Shown here: piece after piece, positions 24,764 through 33,513 of the stretch | How positions within the stretch are numbered: position 1 is the stretch's first letter | Layout: every line of letters starts with the position of its first letter | Assembly (NCBI RefSeq): GCF_014126615.1 | Contig: NZ_CP059896.1 | Location: forward strand, 2,614,501-2,678,500 | Length of the DNA: 64,000 bases | Source: Ciceribacter thiooxidans | Lineage (GTDB): Bacteria > Pseudomonadota > Alphaproteobacteria > Rhizobiales > Rhizobiaceae | Reading direction: 5' to 3' | Notes under the pieces: generated by a model | What the model was told of the DNA's origin: nothing | What the model saw: the letters and a program-made list of their open reading frames with translations, nothing else | The model's database searches: none | Program-made: the position numbers and the translations under genes

Positions 24764-26188
24764 ATGGATTCAGCGAATACCCTCCTGCAGCGTTTCATCG
24801 ACATCGTTGGCTCCGCCCACGCCCTGACGGCCGCCGCCGACATCGAACCCTATCTCATCGAGGGTCGCGGCCTCTACCACGGCGCCTCCCCGCTCGTCCT
24901 CAAGCCGGGTTCGACGGAGGAAGTCGCGGCGATCCTGAAGCTCGCAAGCGCGACCGGCACCCCGATCGTCCCGGCCGGCGGACGCACCGGCCTCGTCGGC
25001 GGCCAGGTGCCGCGGGAGGAAAGTCGTGACATCGTGCTCTCGCTCGAACGGATGAACCGCGTCCGCGAGGTGGACACGGTGGGTGACGTGATCGTCGTCG
25101 ATGGCGGCTGCATCCTCGCCGACGTACAGAAGGCAGCGGAGGCGCACGAGCGGCTCTTCCCGCTCTCCCTCGGATCGGAGGGAAGCTGCCGCATCGGCGG
25201 CAATCTCTCGACCAATGCCGGCGGCACGGCCGTGCTCGCCTATGGCAACATGCGCCAGCTCTGCCTCGGCCTTGAAGTCGTATTGCCGACCGGCGAGATC
25301 TGGGATGGGCTCCGGCGGCTCAAGAAGGACAACAGCGGCTACGATCTGCGCGACCTCTTCATCGGCGCGGAAGGGACGCTCGGCGTCATCACCGGCGCGG
25401 TGCTGAAGCTTTTCCCGAGGCCGCGCGGGCGGCAGGTCGCCTTTGCCGGACTGAAGTCCCCCGCCGACGCGCTGGCTCTGTTCGAGCGTGCCTCGCTTCT
25501 CTGCGGCACCGCACTCACCGGCTTCGAGCTGATGCCGCGCATCGGCGTCGAGTTCACCGCGAGGCACATTCCGGGCGTGCGCGATCCGCTCGACACCGCT
25601 CATGACTGGTACGCACTGATCGACATCTCGACCTCGGACTCCGCGGAGACCGCCGAGGCAATGATCGCGACGCTGATGGAGCAGGCCTTCGAGGCGGACC
25701 TCGTTCAGGACGCCGTGATCGCCGCCTCGCTCGCCCAGCAGGATGCGCTCTGGCACATGCGCGAGAGCATGTCGGAGGCGCAGAAGCCGGAAGGCGGATC
25801 GATCAAGCACGACGTGTCGGTGCCGGTCGCGCGGATTCCGCAGTTTCTCGAGGAGGCCGGCGCGGCGGTGCTGGCGGCCATGCCCGGCGCCCGAATCTGC
25901 GCCTTCGGCCATCTCGGCGACGGCAACATCCATTATAACATCAGCCAGCCGGTCGGGGCGGACAAGGCGGCCTTCATCGCCCGCTGGCGCGAGATCAACG
26001 CCATAGTGCATGCGATCGTTCGAAAGGCGGGCGGGTCTATCTCCGCCGAGCATGGAGTCGGACAGCTGAAGCGCGACGAACTGATCGCCACGCGGCCGGC
26101 TATCGAGACGGAGCTGATGGACCGCATCAAGCTCGCCTTCGATCCGGCCGGTATCATGAACCCCGGCAAGATGGTATCTCCACAATGA
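24764..26188 (+). CDS. FAD-linked oxidase (GlcD / D-2-hydroxyacid dehydrogenase type)
   Basis: Predicted 474 aa of the vanillyl-alcohol-oxidase flavoprotein superfamily. The FAD-binding PCMH domain shows PAGGRTGLVGGQVP near 70 and GSCRIGGNLSTNAGGTAV near 140. The C-terminal FAD-linked oxidase domain has GHLGDGNIHYN near 385, SISAEHGVGQLKRDEL near 425 and FDPAGIMNPGKMV at the end. Related enzymes oxidise D-lactate, glycolate or D-2-hydroxyglutarate; the substrate is undetermined. The ribosome site GAAGGAGAGG is strong. Its stop overlaps the start of the ModE-like gene (ATGA). Confidence 0.88.
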   Translation: MDSANTLLQRFIDIVGSAHALTAAADIEPYLIEGRGLYHGASPLVLKPGSTEEVAAILKLASATGTPIVPAGGRTGLVGGQVPREESRDIVLSLERMNRVREVDTVGDVIVVDGGCILADVQKAAEAHERLFPLSLGSEGSCRIGGNLSTNAGGTAVLAYGNMRQLCLGLEVVLPTGEIWDGLRRLKKDNSGYDLRDLFIGAEGTLGVITGAVLKLFPRPRGRQVAFAGLKSPADALALFERASLLCGTALTGFELMPRIGVEFTARHIPGVRDPLDTAHDWYALIDISTSDSAETAEAMIATLMEQAFEADLVQDAVIAASLAQQDALWHMRESMSEAQKPEGGSIKHDVSVPVARIPQFLEEAGAAVLAAMPGARICAFGHLGDGNIHYNISQPVGADKAAFIARWREINAIVHAIVRKAGGSISAEHGVGQLKRDELIATRPAIETELMDRIKLAFDPAGIMNPGKMVSPQ

Positions 26189-26568
26189 CGGCGCGGCTGA
26201 CGCTCCGGATCGATCTGCCGAACGGCACACGCCTCGGCCCCGGCAAGGCGCAGCTTCTCGCCAACATCGTCGATCATGGCTCGATCCGCGCCGCAGGTGC
26301 GGCCATGGGCATGTCCTATCGCCGCGCCTGGCTGCTCGCCGACGAGATCAACCGCATGTTCAGGGAACCCTCGATCATCACCCGCCACGGCGGAAAAAGC
26401 GGCGGCGGGGCCGAGCTGACCCCGTTCGGGGAAAGCCTGCTATCCTGCTGCCGACGCATGGACGAAGAGAGCCGGCGCGCACTCCAGCGTGATCTCGCCT
26501 GGGTGGAGGGCGCCCTCGACATGGCCTACCGCCCGCACGGCGCTGCTGACGCTGACGGCGACGACTGA
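26185..26568 (+). CDS. One-domain ModE-like winged-helix regulator
   Basis: Predicted 127 aa. The ModE N-terminal DNA-binding domain fills the protein: AQLLANIVDHGSIRAAGAAM and GMSYRRAWLLADEINR (residues 25-65), then GGKSGGGAELTPFGESLL. The C-terminal molybdate-binding Mop/TOBE domains of full-length ModE are absent, as in many alphaproteobacterial versions. It overlaps the upstream oxidase gene by 4 nt and is convergent with modABC. A dyad resembling a Mo-box lies before modA at 29208-29235, making this gene the obvious candidate regulator. Confidence 0.88.
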   Translation: MTARLTLRIDLPNGTRLGPGKAQLLANIVDHGSIRAAGAAMGMSYRRAWLLADEINRMFREPSIITRHGGKSGGGAELTPFGESLLSCCRRMDEESRRALQRDLAWVEGALDMAYRPHGAADADGDD

Positions 26569-26596
26569 CGGGCGGCGCGCAGGCCCTCCATATTCG

Positions 26597-27682
26597 TCAC
26601 GCCTGGCGGAACAGGCCCTCGGTGGCGATCGATACCGTCTTGAAGAGAAGGTGCACGGGTTTGCCGGGCGTGAGACCGAGGCCCGCGGCCGAGCGGCGCG
26701 TGACTTCGGCGACGAGCCGCTCGCCGTTGCAATCGACCGTCACCATGGCCGAATGGCCGGAATCCGTGAGTGCCACGACATGGCCCGACAGACGATTGAG
26801 GGTCGATATGCCGTCCGGAACCGTCGTTGAAAGGACGATCTCGCTGGTCGGCACGAAGACACGGATATGGGTGCCGACCGCCATGTCGGCCTGACGCAGG
26901 AAGAGCGGCCCGGCGCGGCTGTCGGCGAGCGTCAGTCCCTCCTCCGGGCTGTGGCCGGTGACGACGGCGTGGAGGAAGTTGCCGGGCTGCAGGGCGCCCG
27001 TAGCCGAAGGCACGACGTTCAGTACCTCGTCCGGCGCCCCGATCGCGGTGGCCCGGCCCTGGGCGAGCACGACCACGCGGGTGGCAAGGCGGGCGACCTC
27101 CTCGATCGCATGGCTGACATAAAGGATCGGGATGCCGACCTCGTCGCGGATGCGTTCGATGTCCGGGAGGATCGCCGCCTTCCGCTCGTTGTCGAGAGCC
27201 GACAGCGGCTCGTCCATAAGCAACAGCCGAGGGCTCGCCATCAGCGCGCGTCCGAGCGCCACACGCTGCTTCTCGCCGCCCGAGAGATTGGCCGGGCGGC
27301 GGTCGAGCAGGTTGCCGATGCCGAGCAGGTCGACGACACGCTCCAGCGATTCGCGGCGTTCGGCGGCCGGCGTGAAGCGCCGGGCATAGCCGAGGTTCTG
27401 CCGCACTGTGAGATGCGGAAACAACCGTCCCTCCTGGAAGACGTAGCCGATCCGGCGCCGGTGCGGCGGGACAAATATCCGCCTTTCCGCATCGCTCCAG
27501 ATCTCGCCGTCGAAGGCGATCTGCCCCTCCTGCGGCCTTTCGAGTCCGGCAACGAGATTGACCAGAGTGGTTTTTCCCGAACCGGAGGGACCGAAAAGTG
27601 CAGTCAGGCCGGCGCCGATCGAGAGATCGGCGCGGAGCTCGAAGCCGTCGCGGCGATGGCGGACGTCGATGCGCAGTCTCAT
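26597..27682 (-). CDS. modC: Molybdate ABC transporter, ATP-binding protein
   Basis: Predicted 361 aa. Walker A GPSGSGKTTLVN near 31, the ABC signature LSGGEKQRVALGRAL near 130, and Walker B LLLMDEPLSALD near 152 are all intact. A C-terminal TOBE/Mop domain (about 290-355: LSGHVVALTDSGHSAMVTVD) is typical of ModC and binds molybdate. It powers uptake through ModB with ModA. The start overlaps the modB stop by 4 nt, so the two are coupled. Confidence 0.95.
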   Translation of the reverse strand: MRLRIDVRHRRDGFELRADLSIGAGLTALFGPSGSGKTTLVNLVAGLERPQEGQIAFDGEIWSDAERRIFVPPHRRRIGYVFQEGRLFPHLTVRQNLGYARRFTPAAERRESLERVVDLLGIGNLLDRRPANLSGGEKQRVALGRALMASPRLLLMDEPLSALDNERKAAILPDIERIRDEVGIPILYVSHAIEEVARLATRVVVLAQGRATAIGAPDEVLNVVPSATGALQPGNFLHAVVTGHSPEEGLTLADSRAGPLFLRQADMAVGTHIRVFVPTSEIVLSTTVPDGISTLNRLSGHVVALTDSGHSAMVTVDCNGERLVAEVTRRSAAGLGLTPGKPVHLLFKTVSIATEGLFRQA

Positions 27683-28371
27683 TGCGCCCCCGTGCCGGCA
27701 GCGAGACGACGCGCCAGAAGCTCGGAGGCGATCACCGCGGTGAGCGAGATCACGATCGACACGAGTGTGAGCCGCATCGCCGCGAACTCGCCGCCGGGCA
27801 CCTGGGTATAGGTGTAGATCGCCGAGGCGAGCGTCTGGGTCTCACCGGGGATGTTGGAGACGAAGGTGATGGTCGCGCCGAACTCGCCCATCGCCTTGGC
27901 GAAGGCGAGCACCGCGCCGGCGACGATGCCCGGCACGATCAGCGGCAGGGTCACCGTGACGAAAACCCATGGCCGGCTGGCGCCGAGCGTCGAGGCGGCC
28001 GCCTCCAGCCTGCGGTCGACGTTGTCGAGCGAGAGGCGGATCGAGCGCACCAGCAGCGGAAAACCCATGACGCCGGCGGCAAGCGCCGCACCGGTCCAGC
28101 GGAAGGAGAAGACGAGGCCGAACCACTGGTCGAGAAAGGCTCCGACCGCCCCCTTGCGACCGAAGGTCAGGAGCAGGAGGTAGCCGGTGACGACGGGCGG
28201 CAGGATGAGCGGCAGATAGACGATGCCGTTCAGGAGTGCCTTGCCGAAGAAGTTGCCGCGCGAGAGCAGACAGGCGACCGCCACGCCGACCGGCACGGAA
28301 AAGGCCACGGCTGTCGCCGCGACCTTCAGGCTGAGAAGCATGGCCGTCAGTTCTTCCGGCGATAGCGTCAC
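27679..28371 (-). CDS. modB: Molybdate ABC transporter, permease
   Basis: Predicted 230-aa inner-membrane protein with about five or six helices. The EAA loop that contacts ModC is seen at EAAASTLGASRPWVFVTVTL near 140. MTLSPEELTAMLLSLKVA is the usual ModB N-terminus. It sits between modA (24-nt gap) and modC (4-nt overlap). Confidence 0.94.
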   Translation of the reverse strand: MTLSPEELTAMLLSLKVAATAVAFSVPVGVAVACLLSRGNFFGKALLNGIVYLPLILPPVVTGYLLLLTFGRKGAVGAFLDQWFGLVFSFRWTGAALAAGVMGFPLLVRSIRLSLDNVDRRLEAAASTLGASRPWVFVTVTLPLIVPGIVAGAVLAFAKAMGEFGATITFVSNIPGETQTLASAIYTYTQVPGGEFAAMRLTLVSIVISLTAVIASELLARRLAAGTGAQ

Positions 28372-28395
28372 GGCGGCGGGATCCTCGGTCTGCGG

Positions 28396-29190
28396 TCAAT
28401 TCGTCCTGGCAAGCACCGTAAAGCCGGCGGCCGTGAAGCGATCATAGGCCTTCGGCGACTGAAGGTAAGAGAGAAATGCCGCCGCATCGGCGTTTTCCGC
28501 ATCCTTGAGCACGGCGGCCGGATAGACGATCGCCGGATGGCTGTCCTCGGGGAAGCGGTCCACCACCTTCACCTTCGGATCGGCCTTTGCGTCGGTCTCG
28601 TAGACGATGCCGAGCGGCGCCTCGGCGCGCGAAACGAGGAGGAGTGCTGCGCGGACATTTTCGGCCTGGGCGACGCGGCCCTTGACGCTCTCCCAGACGC
28701 CGAGCTTTTCGAGCGCCGCCTTGCCGTAGACGCCGGCCGGCACGGCATCGGTATTGGCCATGGCGAGATGTCCGTCGCCGAGGGTGCTTGCGAGCGGGAA
28801 TCCCTTGCCGATCGAAAGCGAGACGGTACTGTCGGACGGGGCGATCAGCACGATCCGGTTGCCGAGCAGGTTCACGCGGCTGCCTTCGGCGACGAGGCCG
28901 GCCTTCTCGACATAATCCATCCACTTGAGATCGGCCGAGATGAAGAGGTCGGCGGGGGCTCCTTCCTCGATCTGCTTGGCGAGGGCGGAACTGCCGGCGA
29001 AGGAGAGCGTGACCTCCTTGCCGGTCTCCACCTTCCAGTCGGAGGCAATTTCGCCGAGCACATCCTTGAGGCTCGCCGCGGCAAAGACCGTGACGGCATC
29101 AGCCGCGGAAGCGGCGAGCGGCGACAGGAATACGGCGCCGGCGACCATCGCGGCACCGAGAAGACGGGATACCCGCGCAAAAACGCTCAT
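28396..29190 (-). CDS. modA: Molybdate ABC transporter, substrate-binding protein
   Basis: Predicted 264 aa. A signal peptide (about 1-29, ending ASAA) leads to AVTVFAAASLKDVLGEIASD, the characteristic start of mature ModA. SFAGSSALAKQIEEGAPADLFIS supplies the oxyanion-binding Ser residues. It is the first gene of modABC. GGAGGA lies 7 nt before the ATG, directly downstream of a Mo-box-like dyad at 29208-29235. Confidence 0.95.
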   Translation of the reverse strand: MSVFARVSRLLGAAMVAGAVFLSPLAASAADAVTVFAAASLKDVLGEIASDWKVETGKEVTLSFAGSSALAKQIEEGAPADLFISADLKWMDYVEKAGLVAEGSRVNLLGNRIVLIAPSDSTVSLSIGKGFPLASTLGDGHLAMANTDAVPAGVYGKAALEKLGVWESVKGRVAQAENVRAALLLVSRAEAPLGIVYETDAKADPKVKVVDRFPEDSHPAIVYPAAVLKDAENADAAAFLSYLQSPKAYDRFTAAGFTVLARTN

Positions 29191-29207
29191 TACAAGATCC
29201 TCCGACT

Positions 29208-29235
29208 ATCGATATATTCCATTGGATACATCGGT
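29208..29235 (-). promoter_or_regulatory. Candidate Mo-box (ModE operator) upstream of modA
   Basis: Half-sites ATCGATATAT (29208-29217) and ATACATCGGT (29226-29235) form an imperfect dyad, 8 of 10 positions matching, around an 8-nt centre. The ATCG-TATAT core and spacing are those of ModE-type operators. It lies 18 nt before the modA start, where binding would block transcription initiation or elongation. Confidence 0.65.
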
Positions 29236-29298
29236 AGCCGATCAGGAACCGCCAGACAAGAGGCTGTTTTCCGTCCCGGGCTTGCGCCCGGCCGTGGA

Positions 29299-31485
29299 TC
29301 AGCCGGATTTCAGCGAGGCAATAGACATCAGGAGGTCGCCGCTGATGCCGGCACTGCCGTCGCCGAAAACCGCGAGCACCGGATCGGTCGTGGAATTCTC
29401 CATATCGTACATGGCGGTGAAGCGCTGTAACAGGCGCTTGACCTTGTCGGGGTCCTGCAGATCGGCGAGGTCGAGGTTTTTCTTGACGATCTTCGCCTGC
29501 ACGTCGACGTCCATGCTGGAAAATTCGGACGGGAAGCCGTAGGTCACGCGGAAGACCTCGAGCAGCGCGCTGTCGGCAATGAGCCCGTAGGCGTCGGTGA
29601 GCGTCGGCGCCATGCGCTGGAAATAGAGGGCGAGACGCACACCCTGGTTGCTCTCTCCCTCGCTCTGCTCGAGGCTCTGCCGCAGATATTTGTGGGCGGT
29701 CTCGAGTGCCGTGCCACGCTGCTGCACGGTCCCGACGGTTTCGCGCGTCAGGTTGCCGTCGCCGTCGAAGTTGAAGGAGGCCAGAAGCTCGGTCCAGTTC
29801 TCGTCGGTCTGCTGGTTGACGAAGCTCTTCTTGTCTTCGAGGTCGGACGTGAAAATCTGTTTCAGGAACGCGTCGGAAACCTTCGCCGGATCGAAGCCGT
29901 AGGCGCCGAGCACGACATCCATCAGCCGCCTGTCGGCGAGGAGATCGCCGACAGTGTGAACGGTCTGGATCTTCTCCTGATAGTATTTGGTCTCCGCCTC
30001 GGCCGCCGTCTTCGCCTTTGTCTTGTCGTCGCCTTCGAGGAAGCGAATCTTGTTGATGATGTAGTCCTTGGCGGTACGGGTGATGGTCAGCTGGTTCTGC
30101 GCCAGGAGCGGCACGGACGCGTCGCCGTTGCCATCGAAATTGAAAGCCTCGGCAAGTTTCACCAGGCGCTCGTCGCGGGACCTGTTGGCATAGCTCTTCG
30201 GATCGGTGATGTCGCTGGTCAGCACCTTGCGCAGTTCCGCATCGGTGAACTCCCCGGATTCGATCCCGAAGGGCTTGAGCAGGATCGGACGCAGGGCGGC
30301 GTTTCCGAGCAGGACGTCGACATCGGTAAGGTCCGAAAGCTTCTTCTTGTAGTAGTCGATCATGCTGTCCATCCGCTCGACGTCCTTGTCGTCGTAGAAG
30401 GTTGCATAAGCCGAATTCGTCTCGATGAGCTGGACGTCCTGCTGGGCAGCATAGCCGGCCTTGACGTTGCCGGCCGTATCGAAATTGAACTTCTGGGCGA
30501 CCGCCACCCAGGCCGCTCCGCCGTTGGTGACGGCATAATTGTTCGGGTCGGTGAGATCGCTGGTGACGATCGACTTGAAGACCGACGAGGTCATGCCGAC
30601 ATCGAACTGGAAGGCCGTCTTTACATAGTCGAAGAGGCGCTGGTCCGAGGTGAGTTCGCTGACAGAGGTGATCGTCGCCATCTTGGCGGCGTAATATTTC
30701 TTCTCCCGCGCCAGCGTGTACTCTGACACGTAGCTCTGCGTTCCGTCGACATAGAGGTAGACGGTCGACTCCTTCTGGTCCGCCGTCTGGGCGGTGGCGG
30801 CCGACAGGCTGCCGTCGGCATTGAAGTTGAAGGCCTGTGCCATCTTGAGAAACGCGGCCGAGTTGGCGGCGTTGTTGGTGACGAGCTGATTGACGTAGCT
30901 GTTCGGGTCGGACGTGTCGCTCGTCAGGATTTTGACGAAGTGATCGTTGGTGTAATAGCCGCGGTCGATGCCGTAGGCTTCCAGGACATAGTTGAAGAGC
31001 CGCTTCGACTTGACCAGCTGGTCGGCACTAGTGACCGTATCGATCGCCGTCTCGTAGTATTTCGTCTCGGCCTCGACGTCGCCGGCGAGATCGACCTGGG
31101 CCTGTTTGTAGCCGTCGACGATCGCCGTCTCCTGCGCATTCGTCTGGACATCCTTGATCTGGCCGACGAACTGGAAGGCGAGCGCGAAATTCCGGTAGCG
31201 CTCGTCGGTGAGCTTGTTCGCATAGCTCTCGGAGTCGTTGAGGTCGCTTTCCAGCACCTTCTTCATGAAGGCCTTGGCGTAGGTCATGTCTTCGAGACCG
31301 TAAGCCTTCATCGCATAGCTGTAGAGCCGGTAGTCGTCGAGGAACTCGTCGACCGACGTCACCTTGTCGATGTTGTCCTTGTAATAGGCGGAAAGCCGTT
31401 CCGTCTCGGCATCAGAAGCGACGCGATTGAGACTCGACTTCAGATCCCTGACGACGAGATCGTAGCTGAGATAGGTGGAAACCAC
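29299..31485 (-). CDS. DUF1217-repeat protein (flagellar-region type), 728 aa
   Basis: A chain of about five repeats of roughly 110-120 aa, each with a YY(K/E) helix start, a V-TS-DELL-D-RL segment, an (A)(Y/F)G(I/L/F) turn and a SDL-D-(N/K)SY(A/V)N segment. All but the first end in a Phe-Asn-Phe, Asp-rich motif. A shorter C-terminal unit follows. This is DUF1217, mostly found near flagellar genes of rhizobia, usually with fewer repeats. No flagellar gene is seen here. The frame is open to 31584, but GGGAG 6-7 nt before the GTG at 31485 gives the family N-terminus MVSTYLSYDLVVRDLK. No signal peptide or membrane span. Function unknown. Confidence 0.8.
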   Translation of the reverse strand: MVSTYLSYDLVVRDLKSSLNRVASDAETERLSAYYKDNIDKVTSVDEFLDDYRLYSYAMKAYGLEDMTYAKAFMKKVLESDLNDSESYANKLTDERYRNFALAFQFVGQIKDVQTNAQETAIVDGYKQAQVDLAGDVEAETKYYETAIDTVTSADQLVKSKRLFNYVLEAYGIDRGYYTNDHFVKILTSDTSDPNSYVNQLVTNNAANSAAFLKMAQAFNFNADGSLSAATAQTADQKESTVYLYVDGTQSYVSEYTLAREKKYYAAKMATITSVSELTSDQRLFDYVKTAFQFDVGMTSSVFKSIVTSDLTDPNNYAVTNGGAAWVAVAQKFNFDTAGNVKAGYAAQQDVQLIETNSAYATFYDDKDVERMDSMIDYYKKKLSDLTDVDVLLGNAALRPILLKPFGIESGEFTDAELRKVLTSDITDPKSYANRSRDERLVKLAEAFNFDGNGDASVPLLAQNQLTITRTAKDYIINKIRFLEGDDKTKAKTAAEAETKYYQEKIQTVHTVGDLLADRRLMDVVLGAYGFDPAKVSDAFLKQIFTSDLEDKKSFVNQQTDENWTELLASFNFDGDGNLTRETVGTVQQRGTALETAHKYLRQSLEQSEGESNQGVRLALYFQRMAPTLTDAYGLIADSALLEVFRVTYGFPSEFSSMDVDVQAKIVKKNLDLADLQDPDKVKRLLQRFTAMYDMENSTTDPVLAVFGDGSAGISGDLLMSIASLKSG

Positions 31486-31753
31486 GGCGCAACTCCCGGA
31501 CGAGAACACTGGCGCGGCCACCATGCATGTCGAGGCTTGCCCCGGGCTTTTGACGCACCAGCGGCCGGCGGGCGCGTTCATCATCTCGAAACCCTGAGCC
31601 GTTGGACTTCGCTAACCATCTGAGGATGCAAAGTTTTCTTAACCGCAATTTTTAAGTTGCCCGGAAGGGGGCGCGACTATCTTCGCGATCAGAGGACGCA
31701 AAGTCCCGAAGCGATGGCCATGACGGCTCTCGAGGTAAAACAAGGGTAGATTG

Positions 31754-32323
31754 ATGATGATGAACACGGTTATGAAGCCTGCCTGGGCGGGCGCGACGCT
31801 GAGACTGGATCCGTCCCGTTTCCCGCATCAGATCACTTACGCATTGCGCGAAGCGGCCGGCGATGTCACGATCACCATTGACGAACGCGGCGCCATTCTG
31901 CGAAAGGTCTTGCCTTCGAGCGGCCTGCCGCTCTCCTTCGCCCTTCCGGCCCGCGCCTTCAAGGGCGTTGCTGCGCGGGCCATCGACCATGGAGACGGAG
32001 AGGTAACGGTAACCTTGGAACTGCATCACGAAGATCCAGACCTGTGCATCCCGCTTTTGGTGGCACACGACCTCTGCGATATCGCGGCCGACTGGCGCGG
32101 ATGGGCGGACGCCTTCCGGATCCCGATGCTGATGGTCGAGGCTGACGGTGTCGCCCGTCCGCTCGAGGAGCATCTCGGTGACGTCAAGGCCCGCGCCACC
32201 CAGCCGCGCCGCCGCCATTCCTATTTCGCACAGCGCCGCCCGCGCTTCCTGGTCCGCCGCTCGACCGGTAGCCTCGGCGTGGCCATGAAGATTTCCGGCA
32301 AGGAAATCATCGCCCGCAACTGA
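31754..32323 (+). CDS. DUF6101-family protein
   Basis: Predicted 189 aa, cytoplasmic, of a family common in Rhizobiales and of unknown function. Visible segments are GATLRLDPSRFPHQITYAL near 12, AARAFKGVAARAIDH-like text near 70, and ELHHEDPDLCIPLLVAHDLCD near 92. The C-terminus is Arg-rich (QPRRRHSYFAQRRPRFLVRR), which could bind nucleic acid or membrane lipids. AAGGG lies 7 nt before the ATG at 31754; further in-frame ATGs follow. It is convergent with ubiA and ends at a shared terminator. Confidence 0.8.
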   Translation: MMMNTVMKPAWAGATLRLDPSRFPHQITYALREAAGDVTITIDERGAILRKVLPSSGLPLSFALPARAFKGVAARAIDHGDGEVTVTLELHHEDPDLCIPLLVAHDLCDIAADWRGWADAFRIPMLMVEADGVARPLEEHLGDVKARATQPRRRHSYFAQRRPRFLVRRSTGSLGVAMKISGKEIIARN

Positions 32324-32378
32324 TCCCGACACCGGTCACCGGTTCTTTTCGGGACAATCGCACAGCTCACTGAACACA

Positions 32379-32412
32379 AGGCCCCGCTCATCCCGATGCG
32401 GGGCCTGTTTCG
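32379..32412. terminator. Terminator between convergent DUF6101 and ubiA genes
   Basis: AGGCCCCGC (32379-32387) pairs with GCGGGGCCT (32398-32406), followed by GTTTCGTTTC on the + strand. It probably serves the + strand gene, and perhaps ubiA in the other direction. Confidence 0.75.
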
Positions 32413-32433
32413 TTTCGGGCCATCGATCCTGCG

Positions 32434-33387
32434 TCAGGCGAAAGGCAGCGCGGCAAGAAGCCCGAGGAAGATGATCGCCCCAACCCGGCTGTTGGACTTG
32501 AAGAGGTCGAGGCACTGGGCCGCGTCGTCGATGTCGAGGACGGCGATCTGATAGATGAACATGCCGCCGGCGGCGAGAAGGCCGGCAAAAGCGAGTAAAC
32601 CGGCCCCCGCTGCGAAGAAGGCGGCGGCGAGCAGAACGAGCGTCAGGCCATAGAGGCCGACCAGCCAGGCGCGGGTATTTTCGCCAAAGAGGCGCGCGGT
32701 GGAGCGCACGCCGATCAGCGCATCGTCCTCCTTGTCCTGATGGGCGTAGATCGTGTCGTAGCCGATCGTCCAGGCGACGGCGGCGATGTAGAGCAGAACC
32801 GCCGGCAGCGACAGTGCGCCGAAGAGCCCGGCCCAGCCCATCAGTCCGCCCCAGGAGAAGGCAAGCCCGAGGAAGAATTGCGGCCAGTCGGTGAAGCGCT
32901 TGGCGAAGGGATAGATCGCGACAATCGCCAGCGAGAGCACTCCGAGGCCGATCGCAAAGCCGTTGAAGCAGAGGAGTACGAAAAGACCGGTGAGGGCCTG
33001 CGCCGCCATGAAGAGTTTTGCCTGCAGGCGGCTGACGCGACCGGAGGGAAGCGGCCGCGAGCGGGTACGGGCAACCGCCATGTCGATCTCGTGGTCGACG
33101 AGGTCGTTGTAAGTGCAGCCGGCGCCGCGCATGGCGACCGAACCGATGAAGAAGAGCACGAGATGGAAGGCGAAGAGCGCAAGGCTCAGCCGCCCCTCCC
33201 CCTGCAGGACGTTGGCAGCGAGCGCCGACGACCAGAAGCAGGGCCACATTAGGAGCTGCCAGCCGATCGGCCGGTCCCAGCGGGCGAGCTGGGCATAGGG
33301 CCAGGCTGCGCGCGGCAGGACGCGATAGACCCAGTTGTCGGAAGGCGCATCGGCGACGCGGCCGGAATTTTCAGCAAACGTGTTCAT
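32434..33387 (-). CDS. ubiA: 4-hydroxybenzoate polyprenyltransferase
   Basis: Predicted 317-aa membrane prenyltransferase that attaches the polyprenyl tail in ubiquinone synthesis. The two Asp-rich, Mg-diphosphate-binding motifs are present: YNDLVDHEID near 98 and YAHQDKEDD near 220. DRPIGWQLLMWPCFWS near 40 is the family N-terminus. Eight or so hydrophobic segments are visible. The frame is open to 33477, but homology begins at MNTFAENS (ATG at 33387). The polyprenyl synthase at 55731-56747 would supply its diphosphate substrate. Confidence 0.93.
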   Translation of the reverse strand: MNTFAENSGRVADAPSDNWVYRVLPRAAWPYAQLARWDRPIGWQLLMWPCFWSSALAANVLQGEGRLSLALFAFHLVLFFIGSVAMRGAGCTYNDLVDHEIDMAVARTRSRPLPSGRVSRLQAKLFMAAQALTGLFVLLCFNGFAIGLGVLSLAIVAIYPFAKRFTDWPQFFLGLAFSWGGLMGWAGLFGALSLPAVLLYIAAVAWTIGYDTIYAHQDKEDDALIGVRSTARLFGENTRAWLVGLYGLTLVLLAAAFFAAGAGLLAFAGLLAAGGMFIYQIAVLDIDDAAQCLDLFKSNSRVGAIIFLGLLAALPFA

Positions 33388-33460
33388 GCCGGATTGATAG
33401 ACCAAACACCGGCGGAAGAAAACAAGAGCGCTCCGCCGTTCGCACTCCCCACCGCCTTTT

Positions 33461-33480
33461 CCCGTGCCGGCCGGCACGGG
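33461..33480. repeat. Perfect 20-bp palindrome in the cfa-ubiA gap
   Basis: CCCGTGCCGGCCGGCACGGG has no loop. It lies between the ubiA start and the cfa stop (both minus strand). No U-tract follows on the cfa side, so it is an unlikely intrinsic terminator; it could bind a protein. Confidence 0.6.
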
Positions 33481-33513
33481 GCTGTTTGCGGGCTTGCGGT
33501 CTGACTGTCCTCC

